A DNA stretch of 34,774 nucleotides from Spirochaetales bacterium. GTDB taxonomy: Bacteria > Spirochaetota > Spirochaetia > JAGLYY01. Numbering within the stretch: position 1 is the stretch's first letter; every line of letters starts with the position of its first letter. Below the pieces are notes generated by a model. It had not been told where the DNA came from. It saw only the letters and a program-made list of their open reading frames with translations, and ran no database searches. Of this stretch, positions 24,153 to 32,943 are shown one piece after another. The stretch spans positions 1 to 34,774 of the forward strand of contig JAGLYY010000224.1 in the NCBI GenBank assembly GCA_023131935.1, in the 5' to 3' direction. The position numbers were made by a program, and so were the translations under genes.

Positions 24153-27100
24153 CTAATATGAGAATTCCCAGGAAAATCCCAGGCTGGTATTGGTTATGCT
24201 GGAAAACAGGTCTGTGAAATCCGGAAGAACCGATAATTCGAGAAGGAATAAAGGGGTCTTCCATTCCAGACTGACTTCCGAATCCACAAGCAGCCCCTCT
24301 CCCAATCCGGATCCGGGCAGCCGGTTTTCAGTACTTATCTGTATTAATGCCTCCAGAAACAGATCTTCTCCGAAGTACTTTCCCAAAAATAGGGTTGTAT
24401 TGTCAAGATATCTCCCTATGGAACTATTTTCCACCCCTTCGCCCCTTTCCGGTTCTAAAACTTTTTCAAGGAGCACATTTGATAACATCTGGGTCCGAAT
24501 AGAAAACAGATCAAGGTGAAGCAGGTCTTTTATCCGCTCTTCAAAAGTTTGGATAACACCAAACTGCCCAACAATATCACTTGTAAGCATGATTGCGGAA
24601 CCCAAACTCAAATCCCCCTCCTGGGAGAGGATGCTTGCTCCGAGGAGGCTTACAATCTCAGAACCTGACATCGGCGGGCTGGATACAAAACGTGGTGAAA
24701 ACCGGCTGAATGGATCCCCATCGACGATCAGAGAAATTTTGATGTCCTCCCCCGAGGTGCTTATTTCCCGAATTTCAGCTCTCGCGGTTAAAACAGGATC
24801 AAACTTCGTCTGGTCCTCATTGAAAGAAATCAATCCCTCCCGGATGTAGAAATTCCGCTTGAAGTAGTAAATCTGCCCGCCGCGAATCGATATATCACCG
24901 GTAAGTGAGAAAGTATAGGAACTGCCGTCATAAATAATGCTGACCTCCTGCCCGGTATCGGCGAAGGACCTCAAGATGGGAAGGGTACGGGAGGGCCAAA
25001 CGAATTCAACATTTTGAGCGGAGGCGATGTTAAGATCTACCATGAGATCCGGAAGATTCTTATCAGGCTTAACCATCACCTCCGCCTGCCTCCCGATCGC
25101 AATACTGGTGTCATGGGCTATTAGATCACCACCAAGTATGGTGCTGAACTGGTCAGCTTTAATCGTAAAATCACCTTTAACCCATCCATAAACTTCAACA
25201 TCTGCGAAGATATATTCAATATATAATCCCTGGTGACCATAGACATGCAGGGCAATATCAACGTCCTTAGGGACCCAGTGATCCAGAGTAAAATAGATAT
25301 CCCCCCGGACCATCCCCTGGTCGATAGGGATATCTACATCCTCCATGAAAAAACGTTTCCCCTGGAACTGGAGGTCGGTTCTGAAGGGTCCAAGGCGGTC
25401 CGGCGAAATATCGGTTTCGGCGTATACATCGGTGGCTTTCACAATGCCCCAGATATCGGGATCATTTATTTGTCCGGTAATTCGCAAATTCCCGGTACCA
25501 TGTCCTTCTTTAATCCGGAAAAACGGTATTTTTATCAGGGTATCCAGAACCATAAAATCAAGATCGATATCATTCACGGCTGCTTCGATATTTGTTCCCT
25601 CTAAACGACCTTCAATTTCACAGGAAAGGGGCAAAGGATCTTTGAGAGTAACAGTGAAGCTTCCCTTTTCGTTCAATGATCCAATAATGGATTCCTGAGG
25701 ACCTCCGTGGAAGCTAAGTTTGCCCTCTTTACCTTTAAAAGTCATATTCCAGGGATCTACAGGGCTGTTATCAACATAGATTTTATTAAGATCAAACACG
25801 CCGTTGAAATCAGGTATCCCCCCGGATTCAAAGATTTCAGGTATAAATTCTCCCCTGGCAGAGAAATTAGCCGCCAATTTCTTTTCATCGAACCGGCCGC
25901 TGAAAAGGCCGGAAAGAAGTAACTCCCCTTTTCGGAAATCGGTTGACAGGGAGGTCGCGGTAAGGGTGCTGGAAAGATACTTGCCATGAATGTTTGAAAG
26001 GTTCAGGACCCCATCCTGGTAGATGGCGGTACCAGAGAGGTTAATTGGATCCTGGATAAGTCTTCCACTGGGAAGATCGAAGTCAGCAGTTATTAACGGT
26101 GATGAAAGGCTCCCCTCAATTATTACCGAACTGGAGACTAAACCGGATAGAGGAAGCTCCCCGAATCTCTTCAAGGGGGAATCGATGATCTCTATTCTCC
26201 CATCCAGCTGGGAACCATTAATATCCATGATCACTGAGTAAGCTTCGTCAGAGGAGGTGCTTTCAAGCTGGATCCAGCCCGAAATATCCCTGTGCCTACT
26301 GCTGATTAGTGTCCGGATTTGTCCATTACCAATCAACTCGGTTAATTCGTTGGCCAGATGAATTTTCTGGATTGTACCGCCATCGGGGGTAAAATTGCCT
26401 GTCAGCACAAGAGTATGGAGGCGTTGCCCTATCGGAAGACCTTTAACTCCGGTATCGCGAAAGGAAACTTCCCATGAAGACGCGTTCTTATAAGAGGCGG
26501 TAATGTCCAGATTTGCCTGCATCTCCCTGAAAGGTATTGGCATATCTTCCGCGAAAAGACGTCCCCTAACTCCACCTTCCCCATCAAAACTCATCTCTCC
26601 GCGAAAATTATATAACCCGGAGAGGAGGATGCCTGTACCCGGATAATACATACCCTGGATGTTGTACGGGATTTCCTGGACCATAAAATCAGTTGAAAAG
26701 GCAAGACTTCCTTTTTCCCCAAATTCGCTGGAGAAATCCCCCTCAGCGGTAAATCCATTCCAGAAAAGGGAGAGGTCCTTAACAGTTATCCCATCTCTTG
26801 TGCCGGAAAAAGCAAGGGTTAGCTGGTTTTCCCGGTTTTCTGTGGATGTTATTTCGATCCGGGGCGAGGCAAAGGAGACCCTTTCAAAATCGGTTGAAAT
26901 GAAAGCCTCCCCGGAAAGCTTTAGACCGGGGACCCTGGACTCTCCGGTAAATATTTCCACAGCATCCGCGACTGGAATATTTTTTGCAGCCACAGATGCC
27001 TGGAGGAAAAGATCCGGTTTCAACTGGAGGAACCCATCGCCCTCGATTAGATTTTCCCCGGGTGAATCAAAGAGCATACCTGAGAAGGAAAAGTCCAGTG

Positions 27101-28427
27101 CATCCCTCCCCTTTTCAATAATCATGGAAATTTCATTGAGATCCGTTCCCCCCGCGGAAAAATCAGCAACTGAGACAAGCGCTCTGTTTCCATCTCTGCG
27201 GATAATCATGGAACCTGAAAGGAGGGCGTCAGGTCGATAGGGAATATCCCAGATATGCAACCTCCCCGAGGGGATAAAGGATTGCATATTCAGATCCCCC
27301 GCAAACTTCAGATTCCCCAGGGGAGACCGTATTTTAAGGTCCTGAATATTCATCCATCTGTTATCTCCAGCCAGGAGCGCCCTTACCTTGAGGGGGGCAG
27401 GTAAAAACCGGTTATCGAGAAGCAGGTTGAGGTCTGTAGAGTAAACAAGGGCCCCGCTATCAAAGGTATAGAAAAGATTTGCTCTGCCTGAAATTTGGCT
27501 CGAAAGCCATGGCCGAATCATAGAGAGATCTGATCCGGGAATAACCAGATCAGAGGGATTGAAATTTTCCGAGTTGAAAGAAAGATCCAGGGTCCCGGTA
27601 TCCACTTCATAAACAAGTTTGAGATCAATAGGGGATTTATCCTGAATTTTTGTAACGCTCCAACTCCCCTCCGCGAGGGTAATTGCAAAGGATTGCTTTT
27701 TAAGCCGGAACATATTCGAGTCGAAGGTATGTAATTTCAGGTTCAAGGTAGCGTGTAGAAAATCTTCGGTAAATGATCCTTTAAGGGAAAACCTGGTTTG
27801 CGCGGAGGTAAAACCAAATAGAGAATCTGAGGCAGAAAAACTCAACCTCCCTCGACCGGTAAGTTGATTCGAGGAAGGAGAAAATGAAAAATAGAGCTTT
27901 TCCAGGTGAACCTCCCCCTCCGGAAACGCTATACTGATGGAAAGATTTTTCCCTGAAAAGCGAATATCCGGAGCCTTTACACCACCATTACTACCATCCC
28001 CGGCCTGTATAATATCCTGAATCAGGGTGAGAATATCCTCATCACGTTCCATATCGATATGAATGGAGGAATTTTCAACGCTGATCTCTTTCACCGCTTC
28101 ATTGAACATGCCGGAAAGCAGGGCCCTGAGACGGTAATAGATCTTGAGTCTCCGGATGGAGAGAATCTTGTTTTCAGGTGCCGCTTTATCGAAAATTGAT
28201 AACTCCCGAACTTCAAGAAAACGGAAAATTGAGGGGGAGAGACTCTCGTACGTGATTCCCCGGTTGGTGATATCTTCCAAAGAGGCCATGAATTCACTTT
28301 TCAGCATTGCCAACTGCTGATCGATCTTTTTCTGGATCGGCAAGATGGCTATGACCGTGAGGACAACCAGGATTACAAAGAGACAAACCTGGATAAAATG
28401 TATCTGACCAATTTCTAGCTTCTTCAA
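24153..28427 (-). CDS. tamB: TamB-like translocation/assembly protein (DUF490, AsmA-like superfamily)
   Basis: TamB-family proteins are long inner-membrane-anchored periplasmic proteins that span towards the outer membrane, acting with BamA/TamA in protein insertion and in phospholipid transport. The 1424-residue protein has an N-terminal anchor (about 8-30, FIQVCLFVILVVLTVIAILP), then about 1,000 residues of repetitive amphipathic beta strands. The C-terminal DUF490 region (about 1100-1424) carries GGQIYYFKRNFYIREGLISF and ends in WEFSY. The start is TTG 28427: it is the only start codon before an in-frame stop, it keeps the anchor, and AGG lies 8 nt upstream. bamA follows after 22 nt; no separate TamA gene is seen, so BamA may be its partner. 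Confidence 0.92.
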   Translation of the reverse strand: MKKLEIGQIHFIQVCLFVILVVLTVIAILPIQKKIDQQLAMLKSEFMASLEDITNRGITYESLSPSIFRFLEVRELSIFDKAAPENKILSIRRLKIYYRLRALLSGMFNEAVKEISVENSSIHIDMERDEDILTLIQDIIQAGDGSNGGVKAPDIRFSGKNLSISIAFPEGEVHLEKLYFSFSPSSNQLTGRGRLSFSASDSLFGFTSAQTRFSLKGSFTEDFLHATLNLKLHTFDSNMFRLKKQSFAITLAEGSWSVTKIQDKSPIDLKLVYEVDTGTLDLSFNSENFNPSDLVIPGSDLSMIRPWLSSQISGRANLFYTFDSGALVYSTDLNLLLDNRFLPAPLKVRALLAGDNRWMNIQDLKIRSPLGNLKFAGDLNMQSFIPSGRLHIWDIPYRPDALLSGSMIIRRDGNRALVSVADFSAGGTDLNEISMIIEKGRDALDFSFSGMLFDSPGENLIEGDGFLQLKPDLFLQASVAAKNIPVADAVEIFTGESRVPGLKLSGEAFISTDFERVSFASPRIEITSTENRENQLTLAFSGTRDGITVKDLSLFWNGFTAEGDFSSEFGEKGSLAFSTDFMVQEIPYNIQGMYYPGTGILLSGLYNFRGEMSFDGEGGVRGRLFAEDMPIPFREMQANLDITASYKNASSWEVSFRDTGVKGLPIGQRLHTLVLTGNFTPDGGTIQKIHLANELTELIGNGQIRTLISSRHRDISGWIQLESTSSDEAYSVIMDINGSQLDGRIEIIDSPLKRFGELPLSGLVSSSVIIEGSLSSPLITADFDLPSGRLIQDPINLSGTAIYQDGVLNLSNIHGKYLSSTLTATSLSTDFRKGELLLSGLFSGRFDEKKLAANFSARGEFIPEIFESGGIPDFNGVFDLNKIYVDNSPVDPWNMTFKGKEGKLSFHGGPQESIIGSLNEKGSFTVTLKDPLPLSCEIEGRLEGTNIEAAVNDIDLDFMVLDTLIKIPFFRIKEGHGTGNLRITGQINDPDIWGIVKATDVYAETDISPDRLGPFRTDLQFQGKRFFMEDVDIPIDQGMVRGDIYFTLDHWVPKDVDIALHVYGHQGLYIEYIFADVEVYGWVKGDFTIKADQFSTILGGDLIAHDTSIAIGRQAEVMVKPDKNLPDLMVDLNIASAQNVEFVWPSRTLPILRSFADTGQEVSIIYDGSSYTFSLTGDISIRGGQIYYFKRNFYIREGLISFNEDQTKFDPVLTARAEIREISTSGEDIKISLIVDGDPFSRFSPRFVSSPPMSGSEIVSLLGASILSQEGDLSLGSAIMLTSDIVGQFGVIQTFEERIKDLLHLDLFSIRTQMLSNVLLEKVLEPERGEGVENSSIGRYLDNTTLFLGKYFGEDLFLEALIQISTENRLPGSGLGEGLLVDSEVSLEWKTPLFLLELSVLPDFTDLFSSITNTSLGFSWEFSY

Positions 28428-28496
28428 AAAGTCTACCTAACCGGTATTTTTCAGAGTTAAAGCCCCCTGCTCTGCCGGGATGCTTTATCACTTAAT

Positions 28497-28525
28497 AAGA
28501 TACCATATTCTCTGAATGGTTACAA
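28497..28525 (-). promoter_or_regulatory. candidate promoter for tamB-bamA-skp
   Basis: TTGTAA (28520-28525) and TATCTT (28497-28502) on the minus strand are separated by 17 nt; each matches 4 of 6 consensus bases, and TGG just before the -10 box gives an extended -10 element. Transcription would start about 60 nt before the TTG start of tamB. Confidence 0.45.
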
Positions 28526-28576
28526 AAGGGTGATGTTTTCCCCATGAGTACCCGATTTATTTCCCATGAGTTTTGC

Positions 28577-28605
28577 TTCACACCTCTAATCAAATCAGGT
28601 ATGAT
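28577..28605 (+). promoter_or_regulatory. sigma70-type promoter for tmk
   Basis: TTCACA (28577-28582) and TATGAT (28600-28605) are separated by 17 nt; each box matches 5 of 6 consensus bases. The start point would be near 28612, which rules out the upstream in-frame ATG codons of tmk as starts of this transcript. Confidence 0.6.
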
Positions 28606-28615
28606 GCCAGATATT

Positions 28616-29242
28616 ATGAGATGTATATTGGAAAACTTCATCGTTATTGAGGGGCTCGACGGATCGGGCACTACAACACAACTGGAAAAACTCGCAAACC
28701 GGATTGGAGAGGAACGGTGTGCGGTTACCTTTGAGCCAACCGATGGAGCTATCGGGCTTTTAATCAGACAGGTTCTCCGTCACGAGGTAACCCTAACTCC
28801 GCAAGCCATCGCCCGGCTTTTCTCAGCTGACAGGGGAGAACATATAGAGAGCCCTGCCACCGGGATCAGGGCAATAGCCGGAGAGGGAAAACTGGTAATC
28901 TGTGACCGATACCTGTTCTCCTCCCTCGCGTACCAATCCCCCGATTGCGGCTGGGATTTCGTATTCTCCCTGAACGAAAGCTTTCCCCTCCCGGAGATCC
29001 TCCTCTTTCTGGATGTTCCTCCTGCACTATGCCAAAAGCGGATGGAGGTCAGGAATGGCAAAGAACTCTATGAAGATCTGTCAAGGCAGGAGGCCATTCT
29101 CCATAACTACAAACGGAGTTTTGAGGCTTTCTCTCAGACTGGAATGAAACTTCACGTAATAAACGGAACGGTCTCGCCGGAAGAAATACACGAAAATATG
29201 TGGAATATACTGTCAGAACATCCGTCATTGCTCCGATATTAG
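28616..29242 (+). CDS. tmk: thymidylate kinase with Thr in place of the Walker A lysine
   Basis: Tmk phosphorylates dTMP to dTDP. The frame is open back to 28544, but the promoter at 28577-28605 puts the start at ATG 28616 (208 residues, normal length) or TTG 28628, which has GAG 7 nt upstream. The P-loop reads EGLDGSGTTTQ, so the usual lysine of GxxGxGK is threonine (ACT, 28670-28672). Other parts are ordinary: EPTDGAIGLLIR (of the type also seen in archaeal enzymes), FSADRGEH, CDRYLFSSLAYQ, and a LID region with FLDVPPALCQKRME. The gene is divergent from tamB and 4 nt before a small secreted-protein gene. The substitution may be typical of spirochaete Tmk; I cannot confirm that here. Confidence 0.93.
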   Translation: MRCILENFIVIEGLDGSGTTTQLEKLANRIGEERCAVTFEPTDGAIGLLIRQVLRHEVTLTPQAIARLFSADRGEHIESPATGIRAIAGEGKLVICDRYLFSSLAYQSPDCGWDFVFSLNESFPLPEILLFLDVPPALCQKRMEVRNGKELYEDLSRQEAILHNYKRSFEAFSQTGMKLHVINGTVSPEEIHENMWNILSEHPSLLRY

Positions 29243-29246
29243 GAGT

Positions 29247-29843
29247 GTGAAACGGGTTCTTTCTCTCTTAATTCTCCTCACATTTCTCGCTTCTCCACTG
29301 TACTCTTACAAGATCCTTTACGCTGAGCAGTTCTATAAACTTTTCCATACCCATTTTTACCAGTATCCCGAAGATCTGAATGAGAATATCTGGTATCTCG
29401 AGCAGGCCTTAAAATCCGATTTCGTCAACCCCCAGAACGCCCTTGCCCGCATAGAGAACCCTGATGAATGGGAAAAGTACCGTTACCTCTTTTATATGCA
29501 TGTAAACCTGAAACTCCTGGAACAGTTCAGGCTTCTTGGCAGTAAATATGATAAACGGGTCGCTTATTTCTATAATTATCCATGGAAACATCAGAACCTG
29601 GACAGTCTCCGGTACGCTGAATCCTATTACCAGGCAGCTCTCTACTATTGGGAGCAGGCTTTGTACTGGTCAGAAAAGGCTTCCGGGTTACCCTACTATC
29701 TCGAAGAGATTCAGAACTGGCATGATGAACATTACCGGATTCGAACAGGAGACCTGGATTATAAAAAATTTATATCGATGGACCTCGATCGGCTGCGGAA
29801 GGTGCGGGCAGATTTCGAGGCCATGGATGAATCAACCTATTAG
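29247..29843 (+). CDS. conserved-looking secreted helical protein of unknown function
   Basis: I do not recognise a family with certainty. The 198-residue product has a clear signal peptide (Lys2, Arg3, hydrophobic 4-16, cleavage near SPLYS at 20). The mature part is alpha-helical and very rich in Tyr, Trp and Leu, with spacing reminiscent of TPR-type helical pairs (ENIWYLEQALKSDFVNPQNA and YYQAALYYWEQALYWSEKA). No catalytic motif is seen. The start is GTG 29247, only 1 nt after an AGGAG, an unusually short spacing, so translation may rely on re-initiation from the tmk stop 4 nt upstream. Its stop abuts the convergent queA stop with no gap. A periplasmic or lipid-facing role is only a guess. 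Confidence 0.78.
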   Translation: MKRVLSLLILLTFLASPLYSYKILYAEQFYKLFHTHFYQYPEDLNENIWYLEQALKSDFVNPQNALARIENPDEWEKYRYLFYMHVNLKLLEQFRLLGSKYDKRVAYFYNYPWKHQNLDSLRYAESYYQAALYYWEQALYWSEKASGLPYYLEEIQNWHDEHYRIRTGDLDYKKFISMDLDRLRKVRADFEAMDESTY

Positions 29844-30860
29844 TTATTCTATGAACATGGCATCTCCATAGGAGAAAAACCGGTATTCCCTTTTAATAGC
29901 TTCGTTATATGCATTGAAAATATGCTCTTTTCCGGCAAAAGCGCTCACGAGCATAAGCAGGCTGGATTCCGGAGTATGAAAATTGGTGAGCAATTGGTCC
30001 ACTACCTTGAAAGAATAGCCTGGATAGATAAACAGGTTTGTACTGCTTCTCCCCGGAAATATTCTGCCCTCTTTCCATGAAGATTCTAGGGTTCGCACTG
30101 CTGTTGTCCCGACAGCTACGATCTTGCGGCCCTCTTTCTTAGCCCGATTTATCGACTCCGCGGTGACTTCAGGGACTTCGTAGGTTTCTTCATGTATTTC
30201 ATGGTCTTCAAGGTATTCGGCCCTTACAGGAAGGAATGTCCCAAGGCCAACGTGGAGAGTGACAAATCGTACCTCCACCCCCCTCTTCCTGGTTTTTTCA
30301 AGGATTTCATCGGTAAAATGGAGACCGGCAGTAGGGGCCGCGGCTGAACCGGTAGATTTTCCAAAAACTGTCTGATACCTGTCGGAATCCTCCCGGGTAT
30401 CTTCTCTCCTGATGTACGGAGGCAGGGGGATATGGCCGTGGAAATCCAGCCAATCATCATCGACCTCTTTGTCGAATTTGATAATCCGCATGGGACCCTC
30501 AATTCCGATGATTTCTCCTGAACGGTTTCCGGGAAAGGTGAAAGTCTTACCAGGTCTCTGTTTTTTCGCCTTGCTTGTAAGAACACGCCAGGTCCTCTCT
30601 TCGGTTTTATTCAGGAGAAGAAACTCAACGGATCCTCCGTTTTCAGAGGTCCCAAAGAGACGGGCTTTCCGGACGCGGGAGTTATTCAGAACGATGATAG
30701 ATCCCGGTTCAAGGAGGCCGGGAAACTTGTTGATGGTGGTATGTTCTGTCTTCCCGGAACCTCTTTCAAGGATGAGTAATCTGCTGGTACCCCTCTCTTT
30801 CGGCGGCTGCTGAGCTATGAGGTTTTCCGGAAGATCAAAATAGAATTCCCTGGTCTTCAT
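29844..30860 (-). CDS. queA: S-adenosylmethionine:tRNA ribosyltransferase-isomerase (queuosine synthesis)
   Basis: QueA transfers the ribosyl part of SAM to preQ1-tRNA, making epoxyqueuosine; it acts after Tgt (4552-5679 in this window). I choose ATG 30860, giving the family N-terminus MKTREFYFDLPENLIAQQP and 338 residues; a TTG at 30878 would add six atypical residues. AAGGA lies 10 nt upstream of the ATG. Family blocks are seen as SRLLILERGSG, FHGHIPLPPYIRRED, TGSAAAPTAGLHFT and VRTLESS, and the C-terminal LLTNFHTPESSLLMLVSAFAG. The start lies inside the 3' end of ruvB (26-nt overlap), so it is coupled to the ruv genes. Confidence 0.97.
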   Translation of the reverse strand: MKTREFYFDLPENLIAQQPPKERGTSRLLILERGSGKTEHTTINKFPGLLEPGSIIVLNNSRVRKARLFGTSENGGSVEFLLLNKTEERTWRVLTSKAKKQRPGKTFTFPGNRSGEIIGIEGPMRIIKFDKEVDDDWLDFHGHIPLPPYIRREDTREDSDRYQTVFGKSTGSAAAPTAGLHFTDEILEKTRKRGVEVRFVTLHVGLGTFLPVRAEYLEDHEIHEETYEVPEVTAESINRAKKEGRKIVAVGTTAVRTLESSWKEGRIFPGRSSTNLFIYPGYSFKVVDQLLTNFHTPESSLLMLVSAFAGKEHIFNAYNEAIKREYRFFSYGDAMFIE

Positions 30861-31860
30861 TCTTTTTCGGTCCTTCAATTTTCAGATGCTTGTAGGCGAG
30901 TTCGGTGGCTACTCTGCCGCGGGGGGTCCGTTTCAGGAATCCCCGCTGGATGAGATAGGGTTCGTAAAAATCTTCGAGGGATTCTATCGCCTCCCCTACG
31001 GAGATCGCGAGGGTCTCTGCGCCTACAGGCCCGCCGTTGTAATGTTCGATAATCACCTTAAGGATCTGCCTGTCGTGACGCTCAAGTCCGTCGAGATCGA
31101 TCTCAAGGCGCTCCAGTCCCGTCATGATGATCTCATTTGTTACTGTTCCCGTTCCCAGGACCTGGGCAAAATCCCGCATCCTCCGCAGAAGCCGGTTGGC
31201 GACCCGCGGGGTCCCCCGTGAGCACCGGGCAAGGAGGGGGAAAGCTTCCTCCTGAACAGAGATATCAAGAATTGAAGCGGAGCGCTTGATAATAGAGATG
31301 ATCTCATTTTCATCGTAAAAATTCATCCGCACGGCAATACCGAATCTGCTGTAGAGAGGGCTCGCTACCTGCCCGGGTTTCGTTGTGGCGCCGATGAGGG
31401 TAAAAGGGGGGATCGGGATCCTGATGGAACGGGCAGAGGCACCCTGGCCGATGATCCAGTCGATCTCGAAATCCTCCATGGCGATGTACAGCATCTCTTC
31501 TAGAGCAGGTCTCAACCGGTGAATTTCATCAATAAAAAAAACAGTGTTGTCGGAAATGGTGGTGAGGAGGCCCGCAAGGTCTTTCGGTTTTTCCAGGGCC
31601 GGGGCGGAGGTCGCCTTTAACTCATAACCCATCTCATTTGCCACGATTCCGGCAAGGGTGGTTTTTCCAAGCCCCGGGGGGCCGGAGAGAAACACATGGT
31701 CGAGGGGCTCTTTCCGTTCTCTGGCGGCGGTAATGAAAACCGAAAGGTTTTCCTTGAGGGCGGTTTGTCCCTGAAAATCTTTCAAATACTGGGGCCGCAG
31801 CGCATGGTCCCTTGAATCCTCTTCCCTTGGATAACCGGTTAATATTTTTTCGTCACTCAT
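30835..31860 (-). CDS. ruvB: Holliday junction branch migration helicase RuvB
   Basis: RuvB is the hexameric AAA+ motor that moves Holliday junctions together with RuvA. The 341-residue length is normal. Walker A is GPPGLGKTT (60-68) and Walker B FFIDEIHRL (about 108-116). Sensor and arginine-finger segments are IGATTKPG and SPLYSRFG. The C-terminal winged-helix part contains HYNGGPVGAETLA and EPYLIQRGFLKRTPRGR, with ATELAYKHL. The ATG start has AAGGA at a longer distance and AGG close by. It follows ruvA by 19 nt and overlaps queA by 26 nt. Confidence 0.99.
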   Translation of the reverse strand: MSDEKILTGYPREEDSRDHALRPQYLKDFQGQTALKENLSVFITAARERKEPLDHVFLSGPPGLGKTTLAGIVANEMGYELKATSAPALEKPKDLAGLLTTISDNTVFFIDEIHRLRPALEEMLYIAMEDFEIDWIIGQGASARSIRIPIPPFTLIGATTKPGQVASPLYSRFGIAVRMNFYDENEIISIIKRSASILDISVQEEAFPLLARCSRGTPRVANRLLRRMRDFAQVLGTGTVTNEIIMTGLERLEIDLDGLERHDRQILKVIIEHYNGGPVGAETLAISVGEAIESLEDFYEPYLIQRGFLKRTPRGRVATELAYKHLKIEGPKKNEDQGILF

Positions 31861-31879
31861 CTACCTGAATTTCCTTATT

Positions 31880-32443
31880 TCAACCAGTACTCAGAAGAAT
31901 AATGGCTTTCCGAAAAATCTCCTGCTCCGAATCTTCCGATGCCCGGGCAGTTTTGAGGGCTTCAGCGGCCTTCCTCCGGTCAAATCCCATTTCAACCAGG
32001 GCATGAACAAGTTCGTCGGGAGTACCATCGGTCTCCTCCGCAATCTTCAGTTTCCCCCGGAGAGCAAGGATAATCTTTGAAGCGGTTTTTTTCCCGAGGC
32101 CGGGGATTCTGCTTAAACCATCGACATCCTCACGATCCAGGGTACCGAGAAATTCTTCAACTCCCATTCCCGAAAGGATTCGCAGAGATTGTTTTGGGCC
32201 AATCCCGCCTACTTTCAGAAGTTCGAGAAAAACAGAACGTTCCTCTTCGGTCCGAAACCCGTAGAGCTTCATAATATCTTCCCGGTGATGAAGGTACGTA
32301 ATGACTTTGACTTCTCTACCGGTATCCCCGATAGCACCGAGAGCTATGATGGGCATGTGGATTTCCCATTCCAGGTGACCGGATTGAAGGTAGAGAACAC
32401 CATCACCCTTTTTTATAATTGTGCCGGCAAGACTATTGATCAT
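31880..32443 (-). CDS. ruvA: Holliday junction DNA-binding protein RuvA
   Basis: RuvA tetramers bind the junction and load RuvB. The 187-residue protein is slightly shorter than the E. coli protein (203). An N-terminal OB fold (1-65) is followed by two helix-hairpin-helix motifs (LLKVGGIGPKQSLRIL and LSRIPGLGKKTASKIIL) and a short acidic linker. The C-terminal RuvB-binding three-helix domain (about 138-187) starts PDELVHALVEMGFDRRKAAEAL. The ATG overlaps the ruvC stop as ATGA. ruvB is 19 nt downstream. Confidence 0.97.
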   Translation of the reverse strand: MINSLAGTIIKKGDGVLYLQSGHLEWEIHMPIIALGAIGDTGREVKVITYLHHREDIMKLYGFRTEEERSVFLELLKVGGIGPKQSLRILSGMGVEEFLGTLDREDVDGLSRIPGLGKKTASKIILALRGKLKIAEETDGTPDELVHALVEMGFDRRKAAEALKTARASEDSEQEIFRKAIILLSTG

Positions 32444-32943
32444 GATGGTAGTTCTCCAATTCGTTCAATCGAAACCCCCTGGTTGTAACAGCAGATCGCG
32501 GCAGCAATTGCATCCGCGGCATGGTCCGGTTTTGGTATCTCCTTCAGCCCCAGAAGAAGTCTCAAGAGGTCCTGGACCTGAAATTTATCAGCCCTGCCGT
32601 TGCCGGTAATGGCTCTTTTAATTTCCTGGGGAGAATACTCAAAGATGGCAACTCCCCTCTGATGGAGGGCAAGAAGCAAAACACCGCGGGCCTGGGCAAC
32701 GGGAATAGCGCTTGTTCTGTTCCTGGCAAAAAAAATGCTCTCCACCCCCGCGGCGGAAGGGGAAAAGCGCTCAATGACATTTTGAATTTCTCTGTAGATC
32801 TTTTCCAATCGATCGCCGGTTCCCTCCCCCGGTGATGTGTGGATTGCCCCATGACCAACGAGCCGGTATCGACCATTATTAACGGCGATAACCCCCCAGC
32901 CGGTCTCGGCGAGACCGGGGTCAAGACCGAGTATAGTTTTCAC
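32440..32943 (-). CDS. ruvC: Holliday junction endonuclease RuvC
   Basis: RuvC cuts Holliday junctions symmetrically. The 167-residue protein keeps the whole RNase H-like active site: Asp8 in LGLDPGLAETGWG, Glu68 in GVESIFFARN, and His141 and Asp144 in DHAADAIAAAI. The QARGVLLLALHQRGV and NGRADKFQVQDLL segments are typical. The start is GTG 32943, overlapping the yebC stop as GTGA (4 bp); its ribosome site is weak, so it is probably coupled to yebC. ruvA overlaps its 3' end by 4 bp. Confidence 0.98.
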   Translation of the reverse strand: MKTILGLDPGLAETGWGVIAVNNGRYRLVGHGAIHTSPGEGTGDRLEKIYREIQNVIERFSPSAAGVESIFFARNRTSAIPVAQARGVLLLALHQRGVAIFEYSPQEIKRAITGNGRADKFQVQDLLRLLLGLKEIPKPDHAADAIAAAICCYNQGVSIERIGELPS

